From positions 62,001 to 126,000 of the forward strand of contig NZ_SIRR01000007.1 in assembly GCF_011634895.1 (NCBI RefSeq): a DNA stretch of 64,000 nt, read 5' to 3'. Made by a program: the position numbers and the translations under genes. The notes under the pieces are model-generated. The model searched no databases and had not been told where the DNA came from. It saw nothing but the letters and a program-made list of their open reading frames with translations. Source of the DNA: Rheinheimera pleomorphica (GTDB lineage Bacteria; Pseudomonadota; Gammaproteobacteria; Enterobacterales; Alteromonadaceae). Positions 14,114-24,000 of this stretch are shown piece after piece. The first letter of the stretch is position 1, and the number at the start of each line of letters is the position of its first letter.

Positions 14114-15253
14114 TTACTCTGCTTTATCTACCAGCACGGCGATAGCGCCATCACCGGTCACATTACAGGCGGTGCCAAAGCTGTCTTGCGCCATATACAA
14201 TGCTATCATTAAGGCTACGGCGGCTTCGCCAAAGCCCAGCATAGAGCCAAGTAAACCGACAGCCGACATCACAGCGCCGCCCGGCACGCCCGGCGCGGCC
14301 AGCATCACCACGCCCAGCATTAAAATAAATGGCAGCATAGTCAGTAGCGAAGGGATCTCCAGGCCGTTTTGCATCGCCATTACCGCCACCGCACAGCTGA
14401 CAATAGTAATAGTAGAGCCGGATAAATGGATGGTCGCGCACAGCGGCACGGTAAAATCAGCCACATGCGGCTTTACGCCATTGGCTTTGGTGGCCTGCAG
14501 CGATACCGGTATAGTGGCGGCGCTCGACATTGTACCCAAGGCGGTAAAATAGGCTGGCAGCATATTTTTAATTAAGCCAAACGGCGAGCGGCCAGCTTTA
14601 ATGCCGGCAATCACGTAGAGTGTAATAATCCAGGCCCAGTGCAGCACCACCGCCAATACCAGCACCACACCAAAGGTTTTTAAGGTGCCAAATACGGTGC
14701 CGGCAGCGGCCATCTGGGCAAAGACACCAGCGATATAAACGGGTAGCAGTGGAATAATCACTTTGCTGAGTGTCAGCTGGATCACATCGCGGCCCTGATC
14801 AGACAACTGCTTTAATTGCTGTGCCTGAGTGGCTGCTATGCCTAAGCCAAACACAAAGGCCAGCGTCAGTGCTGTCATCACGCTAAATACCGGCGGAATA
14901 TTCATCTCAACAAAGGGCGTTAAGCTCACGCCGCTGGCGGCAGGTGCTGCACTGGCTGCTGTGGTGAGCATAGGCACGACAACACTGGCCACTAAAAACG
15001 CCAGTACACCGGCGACAATAGTTGATAGATAAGCAATGCTTAGCGTGCGGCCAAGCAACTTACCAGAATTACGAGGCAAGGCAGCGATACCGCTGGTGAT
15101 AAAGAATAAAATCAGCAAAGGAATAATAAAAAACAGCAGCTGACCAAATAACGCTTTAAAGGTCAGCAGTAGTTGTGTGACAGCGTGCGGTGCATACAGG
15201 CCGCAAAGTATACCCAGCACGATGCCGGCAATCAGTTTTAAAATTAGCGCCAT
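14114..15253 (-). CDS. Dicarboxylate/amino acid:cation symporter (DAACS family)
   Basis: 379 residues from ATG 15253 (GAGAAGAGT ribosome site; the frame extends upstream but without family sequence). About eight membrane helices and two re-entrant loops, with the DAACS signatures SSAATIPVSLQATKANGV (the Ser-rich hairpin loop) and FTVPLCATIHLSGSTITI (the helix 7 motif, normally PLGATINMDG). The less common Cys and His-Leu-Ser at that site suggest an unusual substrate among glutamate, C4-dicarboxylates or Ser/Thr. Convergent with glmU. About 135 bp between the two genes is non-coding. Confidence 0.9.
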   Translation of the reverse strand: MALILKLIAGIVLGILCGLYAPHAVTQLLLTFKALFGQLLFFIIPLLILFFITSGIAALPRNSGKLLGRTLSIAYLSTIVAGVLAFLVASVVVPMLTTAASAAPAASGVSLTPFVEMNIPPVFSVMTALTLAFVFGLGIAATQAQQLKQLSDQGRDVIQLTLSKVIIPLLPVYIAGVFAQMAAAGTVFGTLKTFGVVLVLAVVLHWAWIITLYVIAGIKAGRSPFGLIKNMLPAYFTALGTMSSAATIPVSLQATKANGVKPHVADFTVPLCATIHLSGSTITIVSCAVAVMAMQNGLEIPSLLTMLPFILMLGVVMLAAPGVPGGAVMSAVGLLGSMLGFGEAAVALMIALYMAQDSFGTACNVTGDGAIAVLVDKAE

Positions 15254-15383
15254 ACTCTTCTCGTTATATAAAGTTCTCGTTATACCTGATGTAACCCCGG
15301 AGGCATCGCGGCTGAGCATAGCATAACTTCACAGCGCTGACTGCGTTTGGCTGGTCTGCGGTGTTTCACGTGGAGCAACCAGG

Positions 15384-18290
15384 TTAAGTGTCCGGCGCAT
15401 GTAGCGGCGCCGGTTTACCAAATAAGTAACCCTGAAACAGATCACAGCCTAACCGAGCCAGCTCATCAAACTGTGCTTGTTGTTCGACACCTTCGGCTAC
15501 CACCGTCAGCGATAATGATTCTGCCATCGCCAGGATGGTACGCACTATGGCGTGGTCAGTCTGCTGGGTAAGAAATTCGCGCACAAAAGATTGGTCAATT
15601 TTTAGCACGCTGATCGGCAGGTTTTTCAGGTAGGACAACGATGAATAGCCGGTACCAAAGTCGTCCAGCGACAATACCACCCCCAGCGTGTTAAGTGCTG
15701 CCAGTTTTTGCCGGGTTTGCTCCAGGTTGTCATGCAGCATGCTTTCGGTCAGTTCCAGTTCCAACAGCTGCGGCCGAATACCGGTATCCGCCAGGATCTG
15801 CTGTACTGTAGCGACAAAGCTTTTTTGCGCCAGCTGGCGCTCACTGACATTGACCGCTATGGGTAATGGTGTGCCCTGCTGACAAAATTGTCCGATTTGC
15901 TTACAGGCGCTTTGCAGTACCCAGCGGCCAATCTCGATAATGAGCCCTGAGCTTTCCGCCAGCGGAATAAACACATCTGGTGATACCAGGCCCTGCTGCG
16001 GGTGTTGCCAGCGTATCAGGGCTTCGTAACCGGCTATTTCACCTTGTTTATTCACTTTGGGTTGGTAAAACAATCTAAACTCGTTGTTTGCCAGTGCTTG
16101 TTTTAGCGCCGACTCCAGCAGCTGACGTTGGCGCAGGTTTTGCTGCATTTGCGGTTCAAAAAAGTATAACTGGTTGCGGCCACTTTCTTTGGAATGATAC
16201 ATCGCCAGATCGGCAGACGACATCAGCTCATCTATTGCTTTGCTGTCGTCATTAAACAGCGCCACGCCTATGCTTGCGGTAATAAAGTACTGGTGTTGTT
16301 TTAACATAAACGGCTGACGGATTTCCTGCAGCAGTTTATTTGCCAGATTCTGCGCGTCCAGCGCGGCGTTGGTTTCATCGTCTGTCAGCAAGCGTGCCAG
16401 CAAAATAAACTCGTCACCACCGGGCCGTGCCAGGGTATCTGTGGCCCTGATACTCAGTTGCAGCCGGTCTGCCAGTTGGTACAGCAGCTCGTCGCCATAA
16501 GAGTGGCCCAGGCTGTCGTTTAGCCGTTTAAAATGGTCCAGGTCAATAAACAGCAAGGCGGCGTAATCACCGCTGCGTTTGCATTCGGCCTGAGTTTCGG
16601 CAATTTTTTCCAGCAATAAACGCCGGTTAGGTAACTGTGTCAGCGGATCATAATACGCCAGCCGGTGAATACGCTGCTGGTCTGCCTTGGCCTTGCTGAT
16701 ATCGTTAAAGCTGGCGATATAATGCGTAACCTCACCCTCACTGTTTTTCAGCGCATTAATCACTACATGCTCCGGGTACACCTCACCGTTTTTACGCCGG
16801 TTATAGATTTCGCCGCTCCAGACATCATGCTGTTGCAGGATGTCCCACAGATGTTGATAGAATTTTTTGTCGTGTAAACCTGAGCTCAGTACCGAGGGTT
16901 TTTGGCCGATCACTTCGGCTTCGCTGTAGCCGGTAATATCGGTAAATGCCGGATTAACGCGAATAATCCGCCGCTGTGCATCGGTGATCATAATGGCTTC
17001 GCGGGTATGAAATGCCAACGCGTTCAGCTGCTCTGTGGCCTGGGCGTTTTTCTGTGCTGTGATGTCTCGCACCGCCAGAATAAAGCGGGCGTTGCCTCTT
17101 GATGATGGTTTTAACGCGGCTATTACCTGGAACCAGTTGGGTTCAGCTTGCCGGCCTATCGTTAGCGCATACTGCTGGGCATCAGAGCAGCCCTGGCGCT
17201 GATAGGCCTGACTTATCGCCGTTTGCATGGCCTGGCTGACATGCTGCGGTAAGACTTGTTGTGCAGTTTTGCCAATAAACTGCTCCGGCTCCAGATATAG
17301 CTGCGTTTCGGGCCGGCGATGCACCTGGTAAAACCGGCCCTGCATATCGACATCAAATAAAATATCCGGTATTGCAGCCAGCGTGGCGGATAACTCTGCC
17401 TGGGCTTGTTGTATCTGGGCATAAGGTGCCGCCAGCGTCTCGTAGACCAGCGCCCGGTACAAGAACAAATACGACAATAGTTTCAGTAAATGACCAATGA
17501 TATTGAAGCTGTCGCTAAGCTCGCTGTATAGCGTAAAGTAAAACTCACTTAGCATCATGGTGATCACAGCAGCCAGCAGAGCCGGCATATGAAAGGCGTT
17601 ATGCTGACGGCGATAACGCAGCATTAAAAACACGGTCAGCAGATTAAGCAAGATCACCAGATATTCAGCGGCGATTTTAAAGCGTGTCAGGCCAAGGCCG
17701 TCAATATAGGTGCGTGGCACGCTATCGGGTTGCAAAATAAACCAGTAATGTAACAGCAACACCAAGGCGGTGGCGCTAAGCAGCAACTGATAATAGCGTT
17801 TCAGCGGGATAGCCTTATCAGCAACCGGCAGCATGACCACACAAATTGCGCTGGCGGCCAACAGCCGTGCCGCCAGCCAGAAGTTAATCGCTTTTTCCGG
17901 GTTATTGTCGCTGAAGTAGGCAGGCATGCCTTTGTATGACAATAAATGGGCTAAATCTAACCAGAATACGGCAAAAAAAGCGCTGGCAATCACGGCGCCG
18001 CGTAATGTCATCTGTACCAGCGCCTGTTCGCGGATAATGGCAAAGATCATCGCCGCTATAACCACGGCGATCACTTCCAGCGTAGTATGCAATGGCAAAT
18101 AGACGTCATGTGGCAGCTGGGGTAAATTCAGCCCGAATAGCAGGGGAAAAAAGGTCAATAAAGTTAACCCCAGCAAGAACAGCGCCGGTTTGGCTAATGA
18201 CGGAGCAGCGATAACATAAACGGGTATAGGGTTTGGCATCAGGGCGTTGGTGTCGTTCGTTAAATTAGTAATTACTACTAAAGTGAGCAT
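15384..18290 (-). CDS. MASE3-PAS-PAS-GGDEF-EAL c-di-GMP protein
   Basis: 968 residues. The N-terminal ~290 residues form a membrane sensor of about eight helices (MASE3-like, with AHLLSYKGMPAYF). Two PAS domains follow (one with GYSEAEVIGQ and a PAC YNRRKNGEVYPE), then GGDEF with an intact RPGGDEF active site and EAL with YEALIRWQHP and the DDFGTGYSSLSYL loop. Both catalytic motifs look active, so it may make or degrade cyclic di-GMP depending on input. Single-gene unit; the start at 18290 has a weak AGCAGGT site and an internal ATG at 18239 is possible. Confidence 0.95.
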   Translation of the reverse strand: MLTLVVITNLTNDTNALMPNPIPVYVIAAPSLAKPALFLLGLTLLTFFPLLFGLNLPQLPHDVYLPLHTTLEVIAVVIAAMIFAIIREQALVQMTLRGAVIASAFFAVFWLDLAHLLSYKGMPAYFSDNNPEKAINFWLAARLLAASAICVVMLPVADKAIPLKRYYQLLLSATALVLLLHYWFILQPDSVPRTYIDGLGLTRFKIAAEYLVILLNLLTVFLMLRYRRQHNAFHMPALLAAVITMMLSEFYFTLYSELSDSFNIIGHLLKLLSYLFLYRALVYETLAAPYAQIQQAQAELSATLAAIPDILFDVDMQGRFYQVHRRPETQLYLEPEQFIGKTAQQVLPQHVSQAMQTAISQAYQRQGCSDAQQYALTIGRQAEPNWFQVIAALKPSSRGNARFILAVRDITAQKNAQATEQLNALAFHTREAIMITDAQRRIIRVNPAFTDITGYSEAEVIGQKPSVLSSGLHDKKFYQHLWDILQQHDVWSGEIYNRRKNGEVYPEHVVINALKNSEGEVTHYIASFNDISKAKADQQRIHRLAYYDPLTQLPNRRLLLEKIAETQAECKRSGDYAALLFIDLDHFKRLNDSLGHSYGDELLYQLADRLQLSIRATDTLARPGGDEFILLARLLTDDETNAALDAQNLANKLLQEIRQPFMLKQHQYFITASIGVALFNDDSKAIDELMSSADLAMYHSKESGRNQLYFFEPQMQQNLRQRQLLESALKQALANNEFRLFYQPKVNKQGEIAGYEALIRWQHPQQGLVSPDVFIPLAESSGLIIEIGRWVLQSACKQIGQFCQQGTPLPIAVNVSERQLAQKSFVATVQQILADTGIRPQLLELELTESMLHDNLEQTRQKLAALNTLGVVLSLDDFGTGYSSLSYLKNLPISVLKIDQSFVREFLTQQTDHAIVRTILAMAESLSLTVVAEGVEQQAQFDELARLGCDLFQGYLFGKPAPLHAPDT

Positions 18291-18446
18291 ACCTGCTTTA
18301 GTTGTTTATTCAAGCATTCTGCCGATATACTTTAGCGCCAAGGTTGATTTGGCGCAGGTGCTGCCAGCCGGTGTTCAGCGGCGGCTAAGGCTTTTAATAG
18401 TACAGTGGCGGGCGCTGCCTGAGGCAGGCCATATAAAGGAGCACAG

Positions 18447-19004
18447 ATGAAGTTTATACCTTGGGTAATAGTGCTATTGTTAACTGCCTGTAGCCAGCTA
18501 CAACAGCTGTCGGCCTATCACGTAACAGAGGCAGATGTAGAGCAGCTGCTACGCCAGCAGGTGCCGAAACTGACACGGCAGGCGAATGTTGCCGGTATCC
18601 CGCTGAAAATGCAGGTGGAGTCGATGCAGGTAGATATAGGCCCGGATAATTCTGAGCTGGTGCGGTTAAATACCACGGCCAGTGCCGCTTTATCCTTGTT
18701 TGGTTTAAGTTACCCGGCCAATCTGCAATTGCAGATCGAGGGCGTGCCTTATTATGATGCCGCGCAGCAGGCAATATACCTACGCTCGGTTAAGTTGCTT
18801 GATTCCAGCATTGAAGCCGCAGGCTATCGCGGTAATTTAGCGCCGGTCAGCAATGAGCTACTGCAGCTGGTGAATGGTTATTTAGCCAATAATCCGGTGT
18901 ATAAACTGGATAGCAGTAACCCGACGTTAAAGTTGCTCAGCGCGGTGCCGCTGAATATGGCGGTACAAAACGGCCGTATTAGCTTTACGCCGGGTAAAAA
19001 TTAA
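18447..19004 (+). CDS. DUF1439 lipoprotein (YceB-like)
   Basis: 185 residues with a lipobox (VIVLLLTAC, Cys about residue 15), then the DUF1439 beta-rich lipid-binding-like domain (VTEADVEQLLRQQVP near the start and RSVKLLDSSIEA in the middle). The family consists of small outer-membrane-anchored lipoproteins of unproved function. AAAGGAG precedes the ATG. It ends 4 bp inside the convergent flavoreductase gene. Confidence 0.85.
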   Translation: MKFIPWVIVLLLTACSQLQQLSAYHVTEADVEQLLRQQVPKLTRQANVAGIPLKMQVESMQVDIGPDNSELVRLNTTASAALSLFGLSYPANLQLQIEGVPYYDAAQQAIYLRSVKLLDSSIEAAGYRGNLAPVSNELLQLVNGYLANNPVYKLDSSNPTLKLLSAVPLNMAVQNGRISFTPGKN

Positions 19005-20791
19005 TACAGATCACGCCGATAGCGGCCTTGCTGTTGTAACAGATTAAGGCCGTCTTCGCCCACGGCGGCCAGCAAAGATTGATGCACCGCTTGCCCCATG
19101 CCCTGCCGGCTGCCGCAAACGTAAATGGCCGCCCCCTGTGCCAGCCACTGTAACAGGCGCTGTTGTTGCTCTGCCAGCAGGTGCTGCACATAACGTTTTT
19201 CCGTCTGATCCTGTGAAAAGGCCAAATCGCAATGGCTGATAAAGCCTTGTTGCTGCCACTGCTGAATATCCCGGGCAAAGAAAAAATCACTTTGTTGGCG
19301 CCGCTCACCAAACAGCAACCAGTTTCGTCGTTGGCCGTGCTTTACCCGTTGTGCCAGCAGTGCTCTGATACCGGCGATACCGGTGCCATTGGCAATAAAA
19401 ATCAATGGCCGGTGAGTGTCGGGTAAATGAAACTGATGATGCGCCTGCAACCGTAGCCGCACTGGTTGTTGTTCTGTCGCCCAGGCAGTTAGCCAGCCGG
19501 AACCTATGCCCAGGCGGCCGTCAGGGCGCTGTACCTGGCGCACCAGCAGCATTAAGCAGCCTTCATCCGGTGTTGACGCAATCGAATAGCGACGCAGCGG
19601 TAAGCGGGGTTGGTTACTAAGCCAGATGTCCAGTGGTTCGTCAGCGGCCGGGTGCTGCACCTTGTCCAGCTGCAGTTCGGCCAGTGCCCAGCACAGCGGC
19701 ACATGCCGGCCCTGGTAGCGTACCGCCTGACAACCGTGCAGTTGCTGCCGGGTCAGCCACAGCGCAACGTCGCATTTGCTATTTTCGGGTTGTACTTCAA
19801 TAAGGTCGCCGGCCTGCCATTGTTGGCCGGCAGGCAATGCCAGCTTAATAACATAACAGGGTAAGCCGGTGCTGCCGGGGTTGGCGACATAGCGGCTCAG
19901 CAGGGGCAACTGCAGCCAATCTGGCTCAGTTAGCACAGCGTTGCTGTCGCTAACACCACTTATTAGCTGCTGCCACTGTTGTAAGCTGTTGCTATCGCGC
20001 TGAGCGCTGTCCAACTCCAGCAGGGGTTGTAAAGCTGTAGCGTTGCGGCTGTGTAGCCAGTGTTGCAGCCAATGGCCAAAGGCACAGAATTGCCGGTAAC
20101 TGCGGTCGCCCAATGCCAGTACAGCGTATTCCAGCTGTTGCAAATTATGCTGCCATTGTTGTGCCAGGCGATAAAACTGCTGGCCGTTATCCGGTGGCTC
20201 ACCTTCGCCATAGGTGCTGACGATAAACAACGCTTTCTGATACTGCTCCAGCTGTTGCCGGCTCAGTTGATTCAGTTCAGTCAGCAGCACCTTAAAGCCA
20301 GCCTGCTGCAATTGCTGCGCACTGCGCCGGGCCAACTGTAGCGCCATACCTGACTGACTGGCATAAGCAACCAGCCAGCGCTGAGCTGGCTCGGGACTGT
20401 TGGTATTTACCGTGTTAGTAACATTCCGTCGTGTTAGCGTCAGGTACAGGCGTAATATCAGGCCGGCGCTACTAAGCTGACAGCCCAGCCATAGCCACTG
20501 TATCGCCGGTGCGCTGAACGGCGCCAGCGGTAAATACCAGTAGTACAGCAGTGTTATTAGCAGCGCCAGCAGTAAAAACTGCTCCAGCCAGGCAAAGCCT
20601 TGTATGGTGGGCACGGGCGGGCAATGGTGCTTCAGCTGCAGGCTGGCGGCAACGGTAATGCTGTGCAGCAGGTATAACAGGATAGCAGCGCTGGGCAGTT
20701 CACCGGGGTGATAATAAAACTGATGCAGGGGGAGCAGCAATATCAAAGCGATGCTGAGCCATTCCAGCATATTTTGCCAGCGCTGTAACAT
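19001..20791 (-). CDS. Membrane-anchored NADPH flavoreductase (flavodoxin-FAD-NADP modules)
   Basis: 596 residues. About four membrane helices (1-125) precede a flavodoxin domain (VAYASQSGMALQLARRSAQQL), a CysJ-type FAD domain with RRYSIASTP, and an NADPH-binding domain (IFIANGTGIAGIRALLAQR and YVCGSRQGMGQAV). This is the electron path NADPH to FAD to FMN of sulfite reductase and P450 reductase relatives, but fused to a membrane anchor. In gammaproteobacteria such proteins often accompany iron-uptake genes, and a Fur-like site lies upstream, so a ferric-siderophore or ferric-reductase role is the favoured inference. GAGG precedes the ATG. Confidence 0.85.
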   Translation of the reverse strand: MLQRWQNMLEWLSIALILLLPLHQFYYHPGELPSAAILLYLLHSITVAASLQLKHHCPPVPTIQGFAWLEQFLLLALLITLLYYWYLPLAPFSAPAIQWLWLGCQLSSAGLILRLYLTLTRRNVTNTVNTNSPEPAQRWLVAYASQSGMALQLARRSAQQLQQAGFKVLLTELNQLSRQQLEQYQKALFIVSTYGEGEPPDNGQQFYRLAQQWQHNLQQLEYAVLALGDRSYRQFCAFGHWLQHWLHSRNATALQPLLELDSAQRDSNSLQQWQQLISGVSDSNAVLTEPDWLQLPLLSRYVANPGSTGLPCYVIKLALPAGQQWQAGDLIEVQPENSKCDVALWLTRQQLHGCQAVRYQGRHVPLCWALAELQLDKVQHPAADEPLDIWLSNQPRLPLRRYSIASTPDEGCLMLLVRQVQRPDGRLGIGSGWLTAWATEQQPVRLRLQAHHQFHLPDTHRPLIFIANGTGIAGIRALLAQRVKHGQRRNWLLFGERRQQSDFFFARDIQQWQQQGFISHCDLAFSQDQTEKRYVQHLLAEQQQRLLQWLAQGAAIYVCGSRQGMGQAVHQSLLAAVGEDGLNLLQQQGRYRRDLY

Positions 20792-20937
20792 AAAGCCTCA
20801 GAAAAAGCAGGGGCGGCAAAACCCACCCCTTAATGTGCAAGACAAGTAAAACAACAACCAGAGAAGCCCATCCGGGGCCGGTTACCGCTGTCAGTCCGTT
20901 GACGGCAATGACTATAATACGAACTATTATTAAATGC

Positions 20938-20959
20938 AAATAGTTATCATTAATAATTT
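20938..20959 (-). promoter_or_regulatory. Fur-box-like palindrome
   Basis: On the minus strand the site reads AAATTATTAATGATAACTATT; its AATGATAACTATT half matches the Fur consensus AATGATAATCATT at 11 of 13 positions. It is 147 bp upstream of the flavoreductase and 78 bp upstream of the kinase gene on the other strand. Assignment is by eye. Confidence 0.5.
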
Positions 20960-21036
20960 GCGGTCAGCTGTTGCCTTGCAGCTGTTAACATTTGCGGCAA
21001 TACTTCAAGGATGGATGAACCGCAGGCGGGTGTGAT

Positions 21037-24000
21037 GTGAACACTGCAAGTAGCCGTTTAGCACTGCTGCTCTGGCTGACGACGGTTTTGTTAGTATTAC
21101 CTTCTGCTACCACTGCCGCGACATCTGCTGCGGCCGCTGAGCCAGTTGCCTCTGTATATAGCCGCTTTATTCATCTGTCGGCACGCCACAATATTTCGCC
21201 GTTGGCCACGGCTATCGCCCAGGATCAGGCCGGCTTTCTCTGGCTGGGTACTCAGCATGGCTTATACCGGTTTGATGGTGATAATGTGCAGTTGTTTCGC
21301 GCTGTTGCCGATGATGCTGACAGTTTATCGGCCGATTGGGTGTCGGCGCTGTTGGTTGCCGCTGATGGACGTTTATGGATAGGTACCCGCTATGGCGGCT
21401 TAAACCTTTATGATCCGCTAACGCAGCGCTTTAGCCGCATTGCGCTGCCATTATTACAGCCTGACAGTGCAACGGTAGAAATTTCAGCAATCCACCAGGA
21501 CAACCAGGGTACGATCTGGCTGGGGAGCTATGGTGAGGGCTTGTTTCAGTGGCAGGCTGATAGCCAGAGTTTAGAGCGGGTAGAGCTACCTGCGTTGGTT
21601 GACGGTGTTAGCAGCCGTTATATTAATGACATTTATGCCGCGGCCGATGGCCGGCTTTGGCTGGGCAGTGGCAATGCCCCTCTGCGCTCTGCGGCAGAGC
21701 AGACCGGCGGCCTGATTAGCTGGCAGCCTCAAAGCGGACAGTTACGCGGCTATCACAGCGCTAATTCGGCATTACCGGCTGATTCAGTTAGCCGTATTCA
21801 GGTTGGCAACGACAATATGATTTGGCTGGCCACCTATGGTGGTGGCATCGCAACAGTTAATGCCGATGGCAATATTGCGTTACCAGCGCAACAACCTGCC
21901 GCGCTGCTACAGGCGCCGGTTACCGATTTGCAATTTGATAGCCAGCACGGGGTGTGGCTGGCAACTTATGGCCAGGGGTTGTGGTACCGGCCGGCACACA
22001 GCGAACACTGGCAGCATTTCTCCCACCAGCCACAGCTGGCGTTTAGTCTGGCGGACAATAACCTGAGCAGGCTGCTGTTTGATCGTCAGGGGACACTGTG
22101 GCTACTCAGTCAGGCCGGTTTTAGTGGCTTAAGTCGTTTTGCCCGCGAAATACGGACTTTGCCGCACCAGGCCGATAACAGTGCCCTGCTGCCGGCGGCT
22201 GATATTTTTGGCATCGATATAGTGTCGCCTGAACAAGTGTGGCTGGCAAACCGGCAGGGGGGCGTGCTGTGGTTTAACGCTATAACACATCGTTTGCAAC
22301 AACATTTAGCCTTACCGCAACTGGCGCAGCATTCGCCTACGCTGGCGCGCGCGGTAAAGCAGGATGCCACGGGGCAGCTGTGGGTGGGTACCGACCAGGG
22401 TTTGTTTCTGCTGGCGCCGGCGCAGCAGCATTGGCAACGCTTTCCCTTACTGAATGCATCGCGCCAACCGCATATCAGCGTCATTTATCAGGATGCTAAA
22501 CAGCAGCTATGGGTAGGCAGCCGTGGTGACGGTGTGTTTTTACTCGGCCCTGATCGCCGCGTGTTGGCGCACTACCATCCCCAGGCTGACATTGCGCAGT
22601 ATCAACTGCCGTTTGACGCTATTACCGCCATCACGGAAGATTATTTCGGCGCCATCTGGCTGGGGTCTACCGACAAAGGTTTGGTGCGATTGTCAGCTGC
22701 AGAGATGGATTATTGGCAACAGCATGCCGGCAGCAACCACGGCTTATTATTTAACGGTATCCAGTTGTTGTACGAACAACATGGCCAACTGTGGGTGCGC
22801 GCAGGTAATGTTGATCACCGTGTGCTGCGCGATGCGGCTAAGCCGGGCCGTGTCAGCGGTTTTAAAGCCTATCGCAGCAGTGCCGATGACGACAACATTT
22901 ATCGCAGTGCCAACGGCTTTCGTATGCTGTATCGCAACTATTTATTGCCGCACGGCGAAGGTTATTTGCCGCTGTCGGAGGCACATGGTTTACAAAGTAC
23001 TACCTGGATTGGCGCTTGGGCACTGGCGCAGGGCTGGTTGTTTCGCGGAGGCCGCTATGGGCTGGATTACTACCAACCTGGCCGGCTTAGCGCGGCAGCC
23101 GATCCGGTAAAGGTGCAGTTTACCGGCCTTAGTTTATTTAATCAGCCGGTAACGCCGGCCAGTGCAGATAACGACCTGTTGCCGGTTGCCTTGCCTTATT
23201 TATCGCAGCTTCGCCTGAACTACCGCCAGGATATGTTTAGTCTGCATTTTGCCGCCCCCGACTTTGTGCAACCGCAGTTGCGGCAATACCGTTACCGCTT
23301 GCAGGGGTTTGACCGGGACTGGCTGCAAACCAGTGCCGGCAACAAGGTTGCTACCTATACGCGGTTGCCGCCAGGTCGCTATCAGTTTTTACTGGCCAGC
23401 CGGTTACCGCTGGGGCTGTGGCAGCATGAAATCAGCTTGCCGATAACGGTATTACCTCCCTGGTGGATGAGCTGGTGGTTTCGTTTGCTTTGTATCGCCA
23501 GTGTTTTACTGGCTGTTGGTGGTTGGTTGGTGCAGCGGATCCGTCGTGAACGCACTATTCGTAAAATGCTAAAGCAGCAGGTTGCAGAACGCACCGCCGA
23601 GTTGGAGGAAAAGCATCGGGCATTGCAGTTGTCATATCAGGATATGACGTTGTTGCAGCAACTGGGACGGGAAATTACCGCCTCGTTGGACACCGAGCAG
23701 GTATTACTGCGCTGCCATCAGCATTTAAGCCAGATGCTGGATGCGCATGTGCTGATTATTGGTTTGCACCGCGAACAAGAACATAAGCTGGAATTTGTAT
23801 TCTGGATGGAAAACAACAGCCTGGCACCGGTATTTGAGATCAGCCTGAATAACAGCGATGCGTTACCGGTAGTGTGCTTTCGCCAGCAGCAAGAATTGTT
23901 AGTGATGCAGCGGTCCGATTTTCTGCACTATGTACCTTGCTTACCCGAGCCACTGTATGGCGAGCGCATGGAGTCAGTGCTGTACTTTCCGCTGGTTGTC

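Noticed and set aside
22523..23110. 195-codon alternative frame inside the propeller kinase
   Set aside because: The enclosing frame has continuous Reg_prop blades; this one is Cys- and Arg-rich and unlike any family.
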